A stretch of DNA of 64,000 nt from Rhizobium aethiopicum (GCF_014197535.1 NZ_JACIFV010000001.1:372001-436000); one strand, 5' to 3'. Counted from the stretch's first letter, positions 9,095 through 19,532 are shown. Program-made: numbers and translations. The notes: a model not told the origin generated them from the sequence alone.

Positions 9095-9637
9095 TCAGCG
9101 AACCTGATCGAGCAGACGCTTGCATTCCAGAAGGTCGTAGAGCGCCTCCTGGAGCAGCGCCCTGTCTTCCTTGCCGACGCTCGATTTGCCGATCGAGACT
9201 TCCGGCTGCTCGTCGTCGCCGGCGACGAAATTGAAGAACCGGCGGGTGATCGGCGGCTTGGCCCGGCCGACAATCTGGTCCTCCTCGGCCATGCCGACAC
9301 GTGGTTCCCCGGCGCCCGCCTCCTGCGCACCCGAGGCAAGCGCCTCGACACTGGCGAGATCGCCGTGGCCGACCGAGATGACGAACTTGTTGCCGTTGGT
9401 CTTCAGAAGCTTCTGCACGCCCTTGATCGTATAGCCGTGATCATAGAGCAAATGCCGGATGCCCTTGAGGAGGTCGACGTCCTCGGGCCGATAGTAACGA
9501 CGGCCGCCGCCGCGCTTCATCGGCTTTATCTGGGGAAACCGTGTCTCCCAAAAGCGCAGCACATGCTGCGGCAGATCAAGATCGTCTGCGACTTCGCTGA
9601 TGGTGCGAAAGGCATCGGGGCTCTTGTCCAACGTCAT
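9095..9637 (-). CDS. MerR-family transcriptional regulator
   Basis: A 180-residue regulator. The N-terminal winged helix (residues 10-80) shows [19 protein letters not shown] followed by [16 protein letters not shown] and the [10 protein letters not shown] turn, all typical of MerR. The C-terminal part is not a recognisable metal or drug sensor: no cysteine pair is visible and it is largely acidic and Ala-rich. This type of MerR gene commonly follows ihfA in Rhizobiales after the plsX-fabH pair, which fits here (ihfA ends 149 bases upstream). The ligand is unknown. Confidence 0.88.
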   Translation of the reverse strand: MTLDKSPDAFRTISEVADDLDLPQHVLRFWETRFPQIKPMKRGGGRRYYRPEDVDLLKGIRHLLYDHGYTIKGVQKLLKTNGNKFVISVGHGDLASVEALASGAQEAGAGEPRVGMAEEDQIVGRAKPPITRRFFNFVAGDDEQPEVSIGKSSVGKEDRALLQEALYDLLECKRLLDQVR

Positions 9638-9786
9638 ATGCTACGCAACCTCGCAGGCTCAATCCAACGGCGACTCACCATATTTCAAAGGTTTGGCGTC
9701 GACAATTCAAGTCATGTCTCGACGTTGCGCACAGGGGATCGGCCAGAGCGAGAAAAAACACCGCTCCGAGAGGAGGAAGTCCGATC

Positions 9787-10125
9787 TCAGAGAGCCGGAT
9801 TCTGCGGCTTCAGCTTGATCTTGCGGGAGACATGCGCCTTAAGGATGCGCGTCTTCAGCACGTTCGAAGCCTTGAAGGTCATCACCCGGCGCGGAGAGAT
9901 CGGAACCTCCTCGCCGGTCTTCGGATTGCGGCCGATCCGCTCGTTCTTATCGCGAACCTGGAAGGTGGCGAAGGAGGAAAGCTTGACGGTTTCACCACGC
10001 ACAATGGCGTTGCAGATTTCGTCGATGACAGTTTCCACAAGTTCAGCGGATTCGGTCCGGGAAAGACCAACCTTGCGGAAAACGGATTCCGCCAGGTCTG
10101 CTCGCGTCACTGTTTTTCCGGTCAT
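9787..10125 (-). CDS. ihfA: Integration host factor subunit alpha
   Basis: A 112-residue DNA-bending protein of the HU/IHF family. The family core is clear: [17 protein letters not shown] at the N-terminus, [21 protein letters not shown] across the dimer core, and the DNA-inserting arm with the Pro of [15 protein letters not shown]. The basic tail beyond residue 100 is longer than in E. coli (99 residues), as is usual for rhizobial IhfA. It lies 105 bases downstream of fabH, behind an AT-rich stretch that may carry its own promoter. Confidence 0.95.
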   Translation of the reverse strand: MTGKTVTRADLAESVFRKVGLSRTESAELVETVIDEICNAIVRGETVKLSSFATFQVRDKNERIGRNPKTGEEVPISPRRVMTFKASNVLKTRILKAHVSRKIKLKPQNPAL

Positions 10126-10230
10126 GGTTCCCCGCCCATTACAAAATATTTTTTGAAAGCGAACGAAGAGTATTTGTCTTGCGCCTCACGGTCAAGCTCT
10201 TGTTCGCCGCCAGTTTTTTAGGATTCGCGC

Positions 10231-11202
10231 TTACCAGCGCAGCAAAACAGCGCCCCAGGTGAAGCCGCCACCCATCGCTTCGAGCATCACGAGGTCGCCC
10301 TTCTTAATGCGGCCGTCGCCGGCGGCTGTCGCAAGCGCGAGCGGGATCGAGGCGGCCGAGGTATTGCCATGCAGGTCGACGGTGACGACGACCTTGCCCG
10401 CATCGATGTTCAGCTTCTTCGCCGAACCGTCAATGATGCGTCGATTGGCCTGGTGCGGCACCAGCCAGTCGAGGTCTTCGGCAGTTGTTCCGGTCGAATC
10501 GAAAGCGGCCTGAATGACGTCGGTGATCATGCCTACAGCATATTTGAAGACTTCGCGGCCTTCCATTCGCAGCTTGCCGACGCTGCCCGTCGTCGACGGT
10601 CCGCCATCGACATAAAGCTTGTCCTTGTGCGAACCGTCGGAGCGCAGATGCGCGGTCAGCACGCCGCGATCGGCAGACGTGCCCTCACCTTCTGCCGCCT
10701 CGAGCACGATCGCGCCGGCGCCATCGCCGAAAAGCACACAGGTGGTGCGGTCGTTCCAGTCGAGAATGCGCGAAAAAGTCTCGGCACCGATGACGAGAAC
10801 GCGCTTTGCAAGGCCGCCGCGAATATAGGCGTCGGCGGTCGTGACCGCATAGACGAAGCCGGTGCAGACGGCCTGGACGTCGAAGGCAAAACCGTGGCTC
10901 ATGCCGAGACGGTTCTGGATGTTGACCGAGGTTGCCGGAAAGGTGTTGTCCGGCGTCGAGGTGGCACAGATGATAAGATCGATATCGGCGGGCGTCAGGC
11001 CGCCATTGGCAAGCGCCGCACGCGCGGCGGCTTCGCCGAGCGAGGCCGTCGTCTCGTCGTCGCCGGCCACGTAACGCTGGCGGATGCCGGTGCGCTGGAC
11101 GATCCATTCGTCCGACGTATCGACGATGGCCTCCATATCACGATTGGTCATCACGCGCTTCGGAAGTGCGGCTCCGAATCCGCGAACCACTGAACGGATC
11201 AT
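10231..11202 (-). CDS. fabH: Beta-ketoacyl-ACP synthase III FabH
   Basis: Starts fatty-acid synthesis by condensing acetyl-CoA with malonyl-ACP. The 323-residue protein has the full catalytic triad: Cys113 in AVCTGF, His250 in VPHQANRR and Asn280 in HGNTSAA, plus the GGG-type C-terminal loop. The start at 11202 ([10 protein letters not shown]) matches the family. A second ATG at 11226 overlaps the plsX stop as ATGA and would add eight residues; coupling from plsX may use it. The order plsX-fabH-ihfA-merR is a conserved alphaproteobacterial cluster that supplies phospholipid and fatty-acid precursors. Confidence 0.96.
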   Translation of the reverse strand: MIRSVVRGFGAALPKRVMTNRDMEAIVDTSDEWIVQRTGIRQRYVAGDDETTASLGEAAARAALANGGLTPADIDLIICATSTPDNTFPATSVNIQNRLGMSHGFAFDVQAVCTGFVYAVTTADAYIRGGLAKRVLVIGAETFSRILDWNDRTTCVLFGDGAGAIVLEAAEGEGTSADRGVLTAHLRSDGSHKDKLYVDGGPSTTGSVGKLRMEGREVFKYAVGMITDVIQAAFDSTGTTAEDLDWLVPHQANRRIIDGSAKKLNIDAGKVVVTVDLHGNTSAASIPLALATAAGDGRIKKGDLVMLEAMGGGFTWGAVLLRW

Positions 11203-11222
11203 GTTCGATTGAACCCCATAGC

Positions 11223-12269
11223 TCATGCCGCTTCCGGGCCTATGGGAGGCAGCCGCTTGGCATGATATTTCTTAAGATCGTTTTCTATTTTCTGATTGAG
11301 GCCGTTCTTAGCCATGTCGTAGCCGACCTCAATGGCAGCAGCGATGCCTTCGGCATTGGCCCCGCCATGGCTCTTGATGACGATGCCGTTCAGCCCGAGA
11401 AACACGCCGCCATTGACCTTGCTCGGGTCGAGCTTCTCACGGAGCATATCGAAGGCGCTCTTGGCGAATAGATAGCCGATCCGGGCGAGCAGTGTGCGCG
11501 ACATGGCGGCACGCAGATATTCGGCGATCTGCTTGGCGGTGCCTTCAGCGGTCTTGAGCGCGATATTGCCGGAGAAGCCTTCGGTGACGACGACGTCGAC
11601 CGTGCCCTTGCCGAGGTCGTTACCCTCGACGAAACCGGAATATTCGAGCGAATCGATATTCGCCTCACGCAACAGCCGGCCGGCCTCCTTGACCTCTTCC
11701 TGGCCTTTCACCTCTTCGACACCAACGTTCAGAAGGCCGATCGTCGGGCGTTCTATCTCGAAAAGCGCGCGCGCCATGGCGCCGCCCATCAGCGCAAAAT
11801 CCATCAGTTGCTGTGCATCGGCGCCGATCGTCGCACCGACATCGAGCACGATGCTCTCGCCCTTCATCGTCGGCCAGATCGCCGCGATCGCCGGGCGCTC
11901 GATGTTGGCCATCGTGCGAAGACAGAATTTCGCCATCGCCATCAGCGCGCCGGTGTTGCCGGCCGAGACGGCGACATCGGCATCGCCCGTCTTCACCGCC
12001 TCGATCGAGCGCCACATGGTGGAGACATAGCGGCCGCGGCGCAGCGCCTGGCTCGGCTTCTCTTCCATGCTGACAGCAAGCTCACAGTCGTGAAAGACCG
12101 ATTTTTCCTTGAGTTTCGGGAACTTGGCGAGAAAGGGATCGCACTGTTCCTTAAGACCGTAGAAAACGAAGGAAATATCCGGATGCCGGTCCAGCGCCTT
12201 GGCGGCGCCGGGGATGACAACCTGGGGACCAAAGTCGCCACCCATGAGGTCGAGAGATATTCTGATCAC
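11223..12269 (-). CDS. plsX: Phosphate acyltransferase PlsX
   Basis: Makes acyl-phosphate from acyl-ACP for glycerolipid synthesis at the membrane surface. The chosen start is a GTG at 12269, which gives the family N-terminus [14 protein letters not shown] directly and has AGGGA just upstream; the protein is then 348 residues. An in-frame ATG 45 bases upstream (12314) would add 15 residues unlike the family. The conserved [20 protein letters not shown] and VVTEGFSGN segments are present. It is 99 bases after the DUF177 gene and overlaps the possible upstream fabH ATG. Confidence 0.95.
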   Translation of the reverse strand: MIRISLDLMGGDFGPQVVIPGAAKALDRHPDISFVFYGLKEQCDPFLAKFPKLKEKSVFHDCELAVSMEEKPSQALRRGRYVSTMWRSIEAVKTGDADVAVSAGNTGALMAMAKFCLRTMANIERPAIAAIWPTMKGESIVLDVGATIGADAQQLMDFALMGGAMARALFEIERPTIGLLNVGVEEVKGQEEVKEAGRLLREANIDSLEYSGFVEGNDLGKGTVDVVVTEGFSGNIALKTAEGTAKQIAEYLRAAMSRTLLARIGYLFAKSAFDMLREKLDPSKVNGGVFLGLNGIVIKSHGGANAEGIAAAIEVGYDMAKNGLNQKIENDLKKYHAKRLPPIGPEAA

Positions 12270-12368
12270 GCGTCCCTGATCCTTCTTTTCGCCGAGGGGC
12301 GAAATTTCGGCCAAAATACCGGTTTTGGCGTCGCATACAACTGAATTATGTCAAATGCCAGAGGTGCT

Positions 12369-12923
12369 TCAGTCCTTTTTCCAGTCCTTGAGGACCGCGA
12401 AAGCGGAGGGCTTTTTGTCGTTTTCGCCGCTATCCTCGATATGGCCCTTGAACTCGACACCCTCCTTGCGGGGATAGGGATCGATCGCGAGCGCGGCGAA
12501 TTCGGTAACCACCTCGCCGGCATCGATCGTGTCGCCGACAAAGGTCTCGGGCAGATCGGGACCATCGGGATCGAGCAGCATCTCGCCAGCGTCGTTGCCG
12601 GGCTGGCGGGCAAGCTTGGAACCCTCAGGCACGAAGATCTGCTCGAAACTTTCGTCGATCACGGCTTCGACCGGTTCCAGCGTCACGACGCAGGACTGGA
12701 CGATCTTCGCCTGTACGCGGCCCTTGACACGCACGCCGTCGCGCTTCCAGCGGGCGATCTGCAGATCGGCGCTGAGATCGTCGACGGAGACGACGCTCCA
12801 GGCCTCGGCAAGCGCCTTCAACTCGCTGGCATCGGCCTCGATATGAACCTCGACGGGATTGGCCGAGATGTGGCCGACCTTGACGTGATAGGAGAAGGGA
12901 ACATCGTCCCGATCGTTCTTCAT
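12369..12923 (-). CDS. YceD/DUF177-family protein (rRNA accumulation factor family)
   Basis: A 184-residue DUF177 protein. In other bacteria and in plants this family is needed for normal 23S rRNA levels; the role here is inferred from the family. The N-terminal half is a beta-rich domain with a segment reading VSVDDLSADLQIARW, and the centre has the family Cys in QSCVVTLEPVEAVIDESF. The acidic LDPDGPDLPE loop and the DPYPRK tail also match. The usual downstream partners rpmF and plsX are half present: plsX follows, rpmF does not. The start at 12923 has GAGGAAACG upstream and is 11 bases after the preceding stop. Confidence 0.86.
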   Translation of the reverse strand: MKNDRDDVPFSYHVKVGHISANPVEVHIEADASELKALAEAWSVVSVDDLSADLQIARWKRDGVRVKGRVQAKIVQSCVVTLEPVEAVIDESFEQIFVPEGSKLARQPGNDAGEMLLDPDGPDLPETFVGDTIDAGEVVTEFAALAIDPYPRKEGVEFKGHIEDSGENDKKPSAFAVLKDWKKD

Positions 12924-12934
12924 CGTTTCCTCAT

Positions 12935-13468
12935 TCAGGCGACCGGCGGCAGCGTTGCCGAACCGCTGGCGATCAGATCTTCCGGAACGGCGGACAGATG
13001 AGATTCTGCGGCCATCATCCAGCTGCACAGGCCGGACATATCGGCCGGTGTCTCGGTTTCCGGGTAGATATTGCGCGCTAATGCAAGAGCCAGCGCTTCG
13101 GCATCACCGGCGTCCATCGCCTTCGAATAGGTTTCGAGCCGGCCGTAGAACATGCCGGCGAGCTTCTTCATGCGTTTCGGCACGCTGTTGTCGCCGATGC
13201 CGAGCTCGCGGATCGAATAGTCGATGTCCTGAAAGAAGGCATCGACGATCTCCTGGGCAATCTCCTGGCCGCTGACGGCCGAGGCGCGCGTGCGGCGAAA
13301 AAACAGAATCATCACGATCGACAGCATTTCGAAGCGGCCCATGACCGTATCCGGTACATTGAGCCGCTCATAGAGATCGGGCATGCGCGCGGCTGCGGTC
13401 AGCGCCGCATATTGCCTGTCGACGATCACCTGATTGTTGTTTTTCTTGCGGAAGAGCCCGAAGATCAT
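12935..13468 (-). CDS. Ubiquinol-cytochrome c chaperone family protein
   Basis: A 177-residue protein of the family that includes yeast Cbp3, which assists cytochrome bc1 assembly. Visible family features are the helical segment ALTAAARMPDLYERLNVPDT, RFEMLSIVMILFFRR, and AQEIVDAFFQDIDYSIRELG with the GDNSVPKRMKKLA motif. The start at 13468 (MIFGLFRKK) matches the family length; a 75-codon longer frame upstream has no similarity. It precedes the DUF177 gene by 11 bases, an arrangement conserved across Rhizobiales. It is divergent from bamE, with 233 bases between the starts. Confidence 0.88.
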   Translation of the reverse strand: MIFGLFRKKNNNQVIVDRQYAALTAAARMPDLYERLNVPDTVMGRFEMLSIVMILFFRRTRASAVSGQEIAQEIVDAFFQDIDYSIRELGIGDNSVPKRMKKLAGMFYGRLETYSKAMDAGDAEALALALARNIYPETETPADMSGLCSWMMAAESHLSAVPEDLIASGSATLPPVA

Positions 13469-13701
13469 TGTTTTTTCCGGAAATGCCTCATTCTTCACGC
13501 CGGCTGGCGTCCGGCCTTGTTGCATGATTTCGAAAGCTGGTTTACCGAAGCAGGCGCGAATTGCAATGCCGTTCGTGGCCAGCTTCGGGACGACGCCTTC
13601 GAAGCGAATTCGGGAAACTCGACCCGGAATGGCCACAATGGTTTTGCAGGAGGAAAGCGTGCAAGGCCCAAAATGGCTGCTATCGACACCCAAGGGAGTA
13701 G

Positions 13702-14235
13702 ATGTCGTTGAAGAAACGGTATTTCAAGGCTGACATGAAACTCTTCAGCAGCGCGGCCATTGCCTTCATAATCGCCTCCACATCAGCTCTTTCAGGCTGC
13801 CAGACCGGCACCGTGCTCAACGGCGGCTATGTCGTCGATCAGCAGTCGCTCAATCTCGTTCCGGAAGGTTCCAGCCGCGAACAGGTCCTGCTTTCGCTCG
13901 GCACGCCATCGACGACGGCGACCTTCGACGGCGAGGTCTTCTATTATATTTCGCAGCGGCGCACGCGCGCCGTCGCCTTCCAGAAGCTGAAGGTCGTCGA
14001 CCAGACCGTTCTGGCCATCTATTTCGACAAGGACGGCGTCGTCACCCGCCGCGCCAACTACACACTCCAGGACGGCAAGGTCTTCGATACCATCGCGCGG
14101 GTCACGCCGACCGGCGGCAAGGAACTCACCTTCCTGCAGCAGATGCTCTCCGGCGGCAGCGCAGCAAGTGCTGCCCGAAGCCTGTTCGGCGGCGGCGCCG
14201 GCGGCACACCGCAGAATCCGAGCAGCCTGCGCTGA
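13702..14235 (+). CDS. bamE: Outer membrane assembly lipoprotein BamE
   Basis: A 177-residue lipoprotein of the SmpA/OmlA family, a small subunit of the BAM complex that inserts outer-membrane proteins. There is a hydrophobic signal with lipobox ALSGC (Cys33 with this start) and the family core NLVPEGSSREQVLLSLGTPS followed by a YYISQR strand. The Ser/Gly/Ala-rich C-terminal tail is poorly conserved. An inner ATG at 13735, with AAGG five bases before it, is an equally good start and would shorten the signal by 11 residues. The gene is monocistronic and ends before a strong hairpin at 14255-14284. Confidence 0.9.
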   Translation: MSLKKRYFKADMKLFSSAAIAFIIASTSALSGCQTGTVLNGGYVVDQQSLNLVPEGSSREQVLLSLGTPSTTATFDGEVFYYISQRRTRAVAFQKLKVVDQTVLAIYFDKDGVVTRRANYTLQDGKVFDTIARVTPTGGKELTFLQQMLSGGSAASAARSLFGGGAGGTPQNPSSLR

Positions 14236-14254
14236 TCGGACATGCCTTCAACGA

Positions 14255-14284
14255 AAAACCCGCCGGAGCGATCCGGCGGGTTTT
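14255..14284. terminator. Bidirectional rho-independent terminator (bamE / hppA)
   Basis: A 13-base perfect stem (AAAACCCGCCGGA with its complement) around the loop GCGA. There are T residues on both strands, so it can end both bamE and the convergent hppA transcript. Confidence 0.9.
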
Positions 14285-14336
14285 CAATGGGCGCATTTTG
14301 GCGCCGCGGCGGCCCGCGGCGCTTTTGCGATCTGCA

Positions 14337-16475
14337 TCAACCCGCGAGAACGGCGAGCAACAGCAGCGCGACGATGTTGGTGATCTTGATCGCCGGGTTG
14401 ACGGCGGGGCCGGCGGTATCTTTGTAGGGATCGCCGACGGTATCACCGGTGACGGAGGCCTTGTGCGCATCCGAGCCCTTCATGTGACGCACGCCGTCCT
14501 TGTCGACGAAACCATCCTCGAAGCTCTTCTTGGCATTGTCCCAGGCGCCCCCGCCCGAGGTCATCGAGATGGCGACGAAGAGGCCGTTGATGATGACGCC
14601 GAGCAGCGATGCGCCGAGGGCGGCAAAGGCCGAGGCCTTGGAGCCGGAGATCAGAAGCACGCCGAAATAGACGACGATGGGGGCAAGCACCGGCAGCAGC
14701 GAAGGTACGATCATCTCGCGGATGGCGGCCTTGGTCAGCAGGTCGACGGCCTTGCCGTAATCCGGCTTTTCCGTGCCCTGCATGATACCGGGCTTCATCT
14801 TGAACTGCCGGCGAACCTCCTCGACGATCGAACCGGCGGCGCGGCCGACGGCTGTCATGGCGATGCCGCCGAATAGATAGGGAATCAGGCCGCCGAAAAG
14901 CAGGCCCGCGACGACGTAAGGGTTCGACAACTCGAAGGAGATCGTGCCGATATTGGCGAAGTAGGGATATTGGTCGCCGTGGGCCGCAAAATATTGCAGG
15001 TCGTTGGCGTAGGCGGCAAAGAGCACCAGCGCGCCGAGACCGGCAGAACCGATCGCGTAACCCTTGGTGACCGCTTTGGTGGTGTTGCCGACGGCGTCGA
15101 GCGCGTCAGTCGACTTGCGCACTTCCGGCGGCAGATGCGACATTTCGGCGATGCCGCCGGCATTGTCGGTAACTGGGCCGAAAGCATCCAGCGCAACGAT
15201 CATGCCGGCAAGACCGAGCATGGCGGTGACGGCGATGCCGGTGCCGAAGAGGCCGCCGAGCTGATAGGTGGCGAGAATGCCGCCGACGATGACGATGGCC
15301 GGCAGGGCGGTCGATTCCAGCGAGACCGCAAGACCCTGGATGACGTTGGTGCCGTGACCGGTCACCGAAGACTGGGCGATCGAAACGACGGGGCGTTTGC
15401 CGGTGCCGGTATAATATTCGGTGATAACTACGATCAAGGCGGTGACGACGAGGCCGACGAGACCGCAGACGAAGAGGTTCGTACCGGTGACGTCGGCGCC
15501 GGCGACCGTGCCAAGCGAGCCCCAGCCGACGGTCAGCGAGGTGGCGGCGCCGAGGCCGACAATCGACAGCAGGCCGGTAACGATGAGACCCTTGTACAGC
15601 GCACCCATGATCGAGCCGTTCGAGCCGAGCTTGACGAAGAAGGTGCCGATGATCGAGGTGATGATGCAGGCGCCGCAGATCGCCAGCGGATAGATCATCG
15701 CAGACTGGAGGATCGGCGCGCCGGCAAAGAAGATCGCTGCGAGGACCATGGTGGCGACAACGGAGACCGCATAGGTCTCGAAAAGGTCGGCGGCCATGCC
15801 GGCGCAGTCGCCGACATTGTCGCCGACATTATCGGCGATCGTCGCCGGGTTGCGCGGATCGTCTTCGGGGATACCGGCCTCCACCTTGCCGACGAGGTCA
15901 CCGCCGACATCGGCGCCTTTGGTGAAGATGCCGCCGCCGAGACGGGCGAAGATCGAGATCAGCGAGGCGCCGAAGCCGAGCGCCACCAGCGCGTCGATGA
16001 CTTCGCGCGAGCCGGTCTCATGTCCGAGCCCGACGGTCAATATCGTATAATAGATGGAGACACCGAGCAGCGCGAGGCCCGCCACCAGCATGCCGGTGAT
16101 CGCGCCAGACTTGAAGGCGATGTCGAGGCCGGCGGAAAGGCTGGCGGACGCCGCCTGGGCGGTGCGCACGTTGGCGCGGACGGAGACGTGCATGCCGATG
16201 AAACCGGCAGCACCGGACAGTACGGCGCCGATCAGGAAACCGATGGCGGCGGTGGCGGAGAGAAGCAGCCAGGCTGCGATGAAAACAACGACGCCGACAA
16301 GCGCAATGGTTCTATACTGACGTGTCAGGTAGGCTTGGGCGCCCTCGCGGATATAGCCCGCGATCTCCTGCATGCGGCTATTGCCCTGATCAGCGGCAAG
16401 CACCGACCGGGTTGCCCAGGCGGCATAGACCACCGAGAGCAGACCGCATGCGATTACGCACAAAAGAATGGTCAT
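14337..16475 (-). CDS. hppA: Membrane-bound proton-translocating pyrophosphatase
   Basis: A 712-residue integral membrane pump with about 16 helices that couples pyrophosphate hydrolysis to proton export. The substrate site [11 protein letters not shown] and the acidic loop [13 protein letters not shown] are present, followed by [15 protein letters not shown]. The segment GNTTKA has Lys where potassium-dependent enzymes have Ala, which marks it as the K+-independent class. The start at 16475 is preceded by GGGAGGAAAG; a longer frame to 16550 lacks membrane character. It lies 197 bases downstream of nusB on the same strand, and a strong hairpin follows it. Related enzymes in Agrobacterium and Rhodospirillum are in acidocalcisomes or the plasma membrane. 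Confidence 0.96.
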   Translation of the reverse strand: MTILLCVIACGLLSVVYAAWATRSVLAADQGNSRMQEIAGYIREGAQAYLTRQYRTIALVGVVVFIAAWLLLSATAAIGFLIGAVLSGAAGFIGMHVSVRANVRTAQAASASLSAGLDIAFKSGAITGMLVAGLALLGVSIYYTILTVGLGHETGSREVIDALVALGFGASLISIFARLGGGIFTKGADVGGDLVGKVEAGIPEDDPRNPATIADNVGDNVGDCAGMAADLFETYAVSVVATMVLAAIFFAGAPILQSAMIYPLAICGACIITSIIGTFFVKLGSNGSIMGALYKGLIVTGLLSIVGLGAATSLTVGWGSLGTVAGADVTGTNLFVCGLVGLVVTALIVVITEYYTGTGKRPVVSIAQSSVTGHGTNVIQGLAVSLESTALPAIVIVGGILATYQLGGLFGTGIAVTAMLGLAGMIVALDAFGPVTDNAGGIAEMSHLPPEVRKSTDALDAVGNTTKAVTKGYAIGSAGLGALVLFAAYANDLQYFAAHGDQYPYFANIGTISFELSNPYVVAGLLFGGLIPYLFGGIAMTAVGRAAGSIVEEVRRQFKMKPGIMQGTEKPDYGKAVDLLTKAAIREMIVPSLLPVLAPIVVYFGVLLISGSKASAFAALGASLLGVIINGLFVAISMTSGGGAWDNAKKSFEDGFVDKDGVRHMKGSDAHKASVTGDTVGDPYKDTAGPAVNPAIKITNIVALLLLAVLAG

Positions 16476-16672
16476 TTCGCTCTTTCCTCCCATAGGCCGG
16501 AGCTCACTCCTTCTCCGGCAGATACGCCGCCGACTCGCCTTCCTCTCCACAGAAATGCACAGCTAAGCGGTGCGGAGATTGCGTGGTCGATCACGTGGCG
16601 TCAAGCCCGCAAAGGCCGAAAACCATTGCGGTACGAAGAAAGACGTAGGGAGATTGTTCGGCGGATAAAGAG

Positions 16673-17155
16673 TTACTTCTTCGCCTCACCGCGGACCTGC
16701 TTGGCGATGCGGTCGAGCACGGCATTGACGAGCTTCGGCTCGTCGTCATCGAAAAAGGCTCGAGCGATCTCGACATATTCGGTGACGATGACCGCCACCG
16801 GTACGTCTTTGCGATCGAGGAGTTCGAAAACGCCGGCACGCAGGATGGCGCGCACCGTGCTATCGAGGCGCGACAGCGCCCAATCATCCTGCAGCGCTGC
16901 AGCAATCAGCGGATCGAGACGGACCTGATCACGCACGACGCCGGAGACGATGGAGCGGAACCAGGCGGCATCGGCCTTCAGATAGGTCGCGCCGTCGAGT
17001 TCCTGGCCGAGGCGGTGCGCCTCGTATTCGGCGACGATTTCCAGAACGCCGGTGCCACCGACATCCATCTGATAAAGCGCCTGAACGGCCGCCAGGCGGG
17101 CAGCGCCCCGCTGGTTCGCAGTCTTGACCGGCCGTTCCGTCTTGTCGTCGTTCAT
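16673..17155 (-). CDS. nusB: Transcription antitermination factor NusB
   Basis: A 160-residue all-helical RNA-binding protein that joins NusE on boxA of rRNA leaders. Family landmarks: [16 protein letters not shown] at the N-terminus, [31 protein letters not shown] in the middle (given here as landmark positions about 103-133), and [15 protein letters not shown] [14 protein letters not shown] near the end. The start is three bases after the ribH stop, so the pair is co-transcribed, as is usual. The N-terminal 15 residues are charged and variable. Confidence 0.95.
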   Translation of the reverse strand: MNDDKTERPVKTANQRGAARLAAVQALYQMDVGGTGVLEIVAEYEAHRLGQELDGATYLKADAAWFRSIVSGVVRDQVRLDPLIAAALQDDWALSRLDSTVRAILRAGVFELLDRKDVPVAVIVTEYVEIARAFFDDDEPKLVNAVLDRIAKQVRGEAKK

Positions 17156-17158
17156 TCG

Positions 17159-17614
17159 TTATGCACCCAGTTTCTGCTTCAGCGCGATCATCGTCAGCGC
17201 CGCACGAGCGGCAAACCCGCCCTTGTCCTTGTCCGAACGGCGGGCGCGCGCCCAAGCCTGTTCGCCATTTTCCACGGTCAGAATGCCGTTGCCGATGGCA
17301 AGGGATTCGCTGACCGCTAGATCCATCAGAGCGCGCGAGGATTCGTTCGATACGATATCGAAATGATAGGTCTCGCCGCGAATGACCATGCCGAGAGCGA
17401 CATAGCCGTCATAATGCGTGCCGCCATTGTCGTCCCCATCGAGCGCCATGGCAATCGCTGCCGGAATTTCCAACGCGCCGGGAACGGTGACGACCTCATA
17501 GGTGGCGCCGGCTTGCTCGAGGGCAAAGGTCGCGCCTTCGAGCAGTGCGTCGGCCATGTCGTCATAGAAGCGGGCCTCGACGATCAAAATATGGGGAGCG
17601 GTCTCTCTCGACAT
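17159..17614 (-). CDS. ribH: 6,7-dimethyl-8-ribityllumazine synthase
   Basis: A 151-residue lumazine synthase that condenses the ribityl-uracil intermediate with dihydroxybutanone phosphate in riboflavin synthesis. Recognisable elements are the [12 protein letters not shown] strand, [30 protein letters not shown] (which contains the catalytic His) and GNGILTVEN. It is immediately upstream of nusB and on the same strand as ribD-ribE at 33-34.7 kb. In many relatives ribE and ribH are adjacent; here they are separated by about 15 kb. Confidence 0.96.
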   Translation of the reverse strand: MSRETAPHILIVEARFYDDMADALLEGATFALEQAGATYEVVTVPGALEIPAAIAMALDGDDNGGTHYDGYVALGMVIRGETYHFDIVSNESSRALMDLAVSESLAIGNGILTVENGEQAWARARRSDKDKGGFAARAALTMIALKQKLGA

Positions 17615-17959
17615 TGTTTACCTTCGGTTGGCGGCACTTTTTCCACTCGACAGCCCGCGGTCAAAACATGCCTTCATCGGAATGGCAAGCACTTTCGGCC
17701 GGTGCCGCAACTGCGAAAGAGGAAATATCGACAAAGGGATAACCGCACCATCCTTGCCGAGCCGGCCACGCCCTCGAAATCCGCTTTTCCGGAAGCGCGG
17801 AAAACGGCAATTCGAAGGCCGTTTTCATGAAGAATTTTTAATGCGTTTTCAGTCACTTAACCCATTGAATCGCGAAAGCGGCAGCGCCAATTCCATCTCG
17901 TGACGCAGACGATCCCCTGCACGACAGCCGACCGTCAAAGCAGATGAAAGGATTAAATC
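17615..17959. other. Divergent intergenic region upstream of ribH
   Basis: About 345 bases between ribH (leftward) and a small secreted protein gene (rightward). No convincing gene, RNA or riboswitch fold is visible; in particular I found nothing resembling the conserved FMN-riboswitch core. An AAAGGA ribosome binding site precedes the rightward gene. The promoters of both genes must lie here if ribH is not read through from ribE. Confidence 0.5.
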
Positions 17960-18319
17960 ATGAACCGCGTTGTCACAATCACCATCGCCGCAGCCCTCTC
18001 CTCCCTCGCATTTGCCGGCGTCAGCCGGGCCGAGAGCTTCGGAATGAACTCCGCGCAGGGCATAGAGCAGACGCTCAGGACCTTCCGGGGCAATGACTTC
18101 AATGTCGAGCAGGTCCGCAACTGGCACAATCTCGACGACGAGACGACAGGTCCGCGCTCGGCCCCGGAACGCTCCGGCCAGGCCATACGCGGCATCCAGG
18201 CCTCGATCGATGCCAACAGATCGCTTGCCCACCGTCTGAACAATGAGGGCGTCGATGTCCGCAACATCGTCAATGCCGAACAGGCGGCGGACGGAAGCGT
18301 GACCTTCTACGTCCGCTGA
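17960..18319 (+). CDS. Small secreted protein of unknown function
   Basis: A 119-residue protein with an N-terminal signal peptide (hydrophobic residues 4-19, cleavage likely after SRAES or nearby Ala). AAAGGA precedes the ATG at a good distance. The mature chain is polar, helix-prone and has no cysteine; it contains the segments ANRSLAHRLNNEGVDVRNI and DGSVTFYVR. I do not recognise a family. It is read rightward, opposite to ribH, and opens the opposite-strand block between ribH and ribE. Confidence 0.7.
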   Translation: MNRVVTITIAAALSSLAFAGVSRAESFGMNSAQGIEQTLRTFRGNDFNVEQVRNWHNLDDETTGPRSAPERSGQAIRGIQASIDANRSLAHRLNNEGVDVRNIVNAEQAADGSVTFYVR

Positions 18320-18488
18320 GGTCACGACAACAACAGAGCGTCCGGCGCATCCATCCGAAGCGCGGCGCTCGAAGCATGGGCGGCGTTCTCCTCTCCGCCC
18401 ATGCCGAGGATTTTCCCGGGTCAGCGCGCGATCGCCATTGAATTTTCCGGCAAGATGATAGCTTCTCTTCCTGCAACAGGAGGACATC

Positions 18489-18992
18489 ATGGCGGCGGAA
18501 TCGAAAGCAGTCATCAATATCGCTGATCTCAAGCTCGACCACTGGAAACAGGGCGCGTTCTACGAAGGCGCCGACGTCTCGTTCGGCGCGCTGCTCGGTC
18601 TTGCGGACCTCGGCATCAGCTACAATGAGGTGCCATCGGGCAAATCGAGCTGCCCCTTCCACAATCACCACGTCGAAGACGAGCTGTTCTACGTGATCGC
18701 AGGCACCGGCGAATACCGTTTCGGCAGCGAGCGCCATCCGGTCCGGGCGGGCGACGTGCTCGGCGCACCTGCGGGCGGGCCGGAAACGGCGCATCAGCTT
18801 ATCAATACCGGCACAGCCACGCTCGTCTATCTCGGCATTTCGACGATGGCGAAAACTGAGATCGTCGAATATCCCGATTCCGGAAAGTTCCTTGCCAAGA
18901 CCAACAGGGACGCGACAGAAACCGGGCGCTTCCGCCATGTCGGAAGGACCGAAGGCGATCTCGACTATTGGGACGGCGAGCCCGGCGCCTGA
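18489..18992 (+). CDS. Cupin-domain protein
   Basis: A 167-residue single-domain cupin. The first metal motif appears as FHNHHVEDELFYVI (His58, His60, Glu65 as likely ligands) and the second as ETAHQLIN (His102). The gap GTGEYRFGSERHPVRAGDV between them is typical. The last 40 residues extend past the barrel and resemble the C-terminal tail of cupins annotated as possible sugar or phenolic enzymes, but no substrate can be given. A GGAGGA site lies six bases upstream. A GNAT gene follows after 24 bases, probably in the same transcript. Confidence 0.85.
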   Translation: MAAESKAVINIADLKLDHWKQGAFYEGADVSFGALLGLADLGISYNEVPSGKSSCPFHNHHVEDELFYVIAGTGEYRFGSERHPVRAGDVLGAPAGGPETAHQLINTGTATLVYLGISTMAKTEIVEYPDSGKFLAKTNRDATETGRFRHVGRTEGDLDYWDGEPGA

Positions 18993-19016
18993 ACACGACT
19001 TACACAAGGATTCATC

Positions 19017-19532
19017 GTGATCGACATACCCACCTTGGAAACGGAGCGGCTGACGCTTCGCCCTCACCGCCTCGCCGATTTCGAGGCGCATGCGGCGCTA
19101 TGGGCGGACGAAAACGTCGTTCGCTTCATTACCGGCGCGCCGTCGACGCGCGAGCAGAGCTGGAACCGCATGTTGCGCTGGGCCGGCATGTGGCACCATA
19201 TGGGCTTCGGCTTTCTGGCGATCGTGGAAAGGGAAAGCGGCAGGTTCATTGGCGAAGCTGGTTTCCTCGAAGCCCGGCGCGATATGGAACCGTCGATCGA
19301 AGGAACGATGGAGATCGGCTGGGCGCTGATGCCCGCAGCCCACGGCCGCGGTTATGCCACAGAGGCGCTGACCGTTCTGATCGGCTGGGCGGAAGCGCAT
19401 TTTCCGGGAAAGCCGATGAGCTGCATCATCAGTCCCGAGAACCACGCCTCGCTGCGGGTCGCAGCCAAACTCGGTTTCCGCGAGACCACGCGCACGCAAT
19501 ACAACGGCGAGATCATTCAGTTTTCGCGTTAG
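19017..19532 (+). CDS. GNAT-family N-acetyltransferase (RimJ/RimL type)
   Basis: A 171-residue acyl-CoA dependent acetyltransferase. The N-terminus LETERLTLRPHRLADFE is characteristic of the RimJ/RimL subgroup. The acetyl-CoA loop is in AAHGRGYATEAL, and the C-terminal NHASLRVAAKLGFRE segment is the standard end of the fold. The target could be a protein N-terminus, an amino sugar or a small molecule. The closeness of the glycan locus makes an amino-sugar acceptor possible but unproven. It is 24 bases after the cupin gene. Confidence 0.88.
   Translation: MIDIPTLETERLTLRPHRLADFEAHAALWADENVVRFITGAPSTREQSWNRMLRWAGMWHHMGFGFLAIVERESGRFIGEAGFLEARRDMEPSIEGTMEIGWALMPAAHGRGYATEALTVLIGWAEAHFPGKPMSCIISPENHASLRVAAKLGFRETTRTQYNGEIIQFSR

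Noticed and set aside
14970..16928. A 652-codon open frame on the plus strand
   Set aside because: It lies wholly antisense to hppA and nusB. Its composition (Arg/Asp/Gly-rich, no domain) is that of a GC-rich shadow frame.
17615..17959. An FMN riboswitch before ribH
   Set aside because: The conserved core segments are not visible. The riboflavin genes here may be constitutive.
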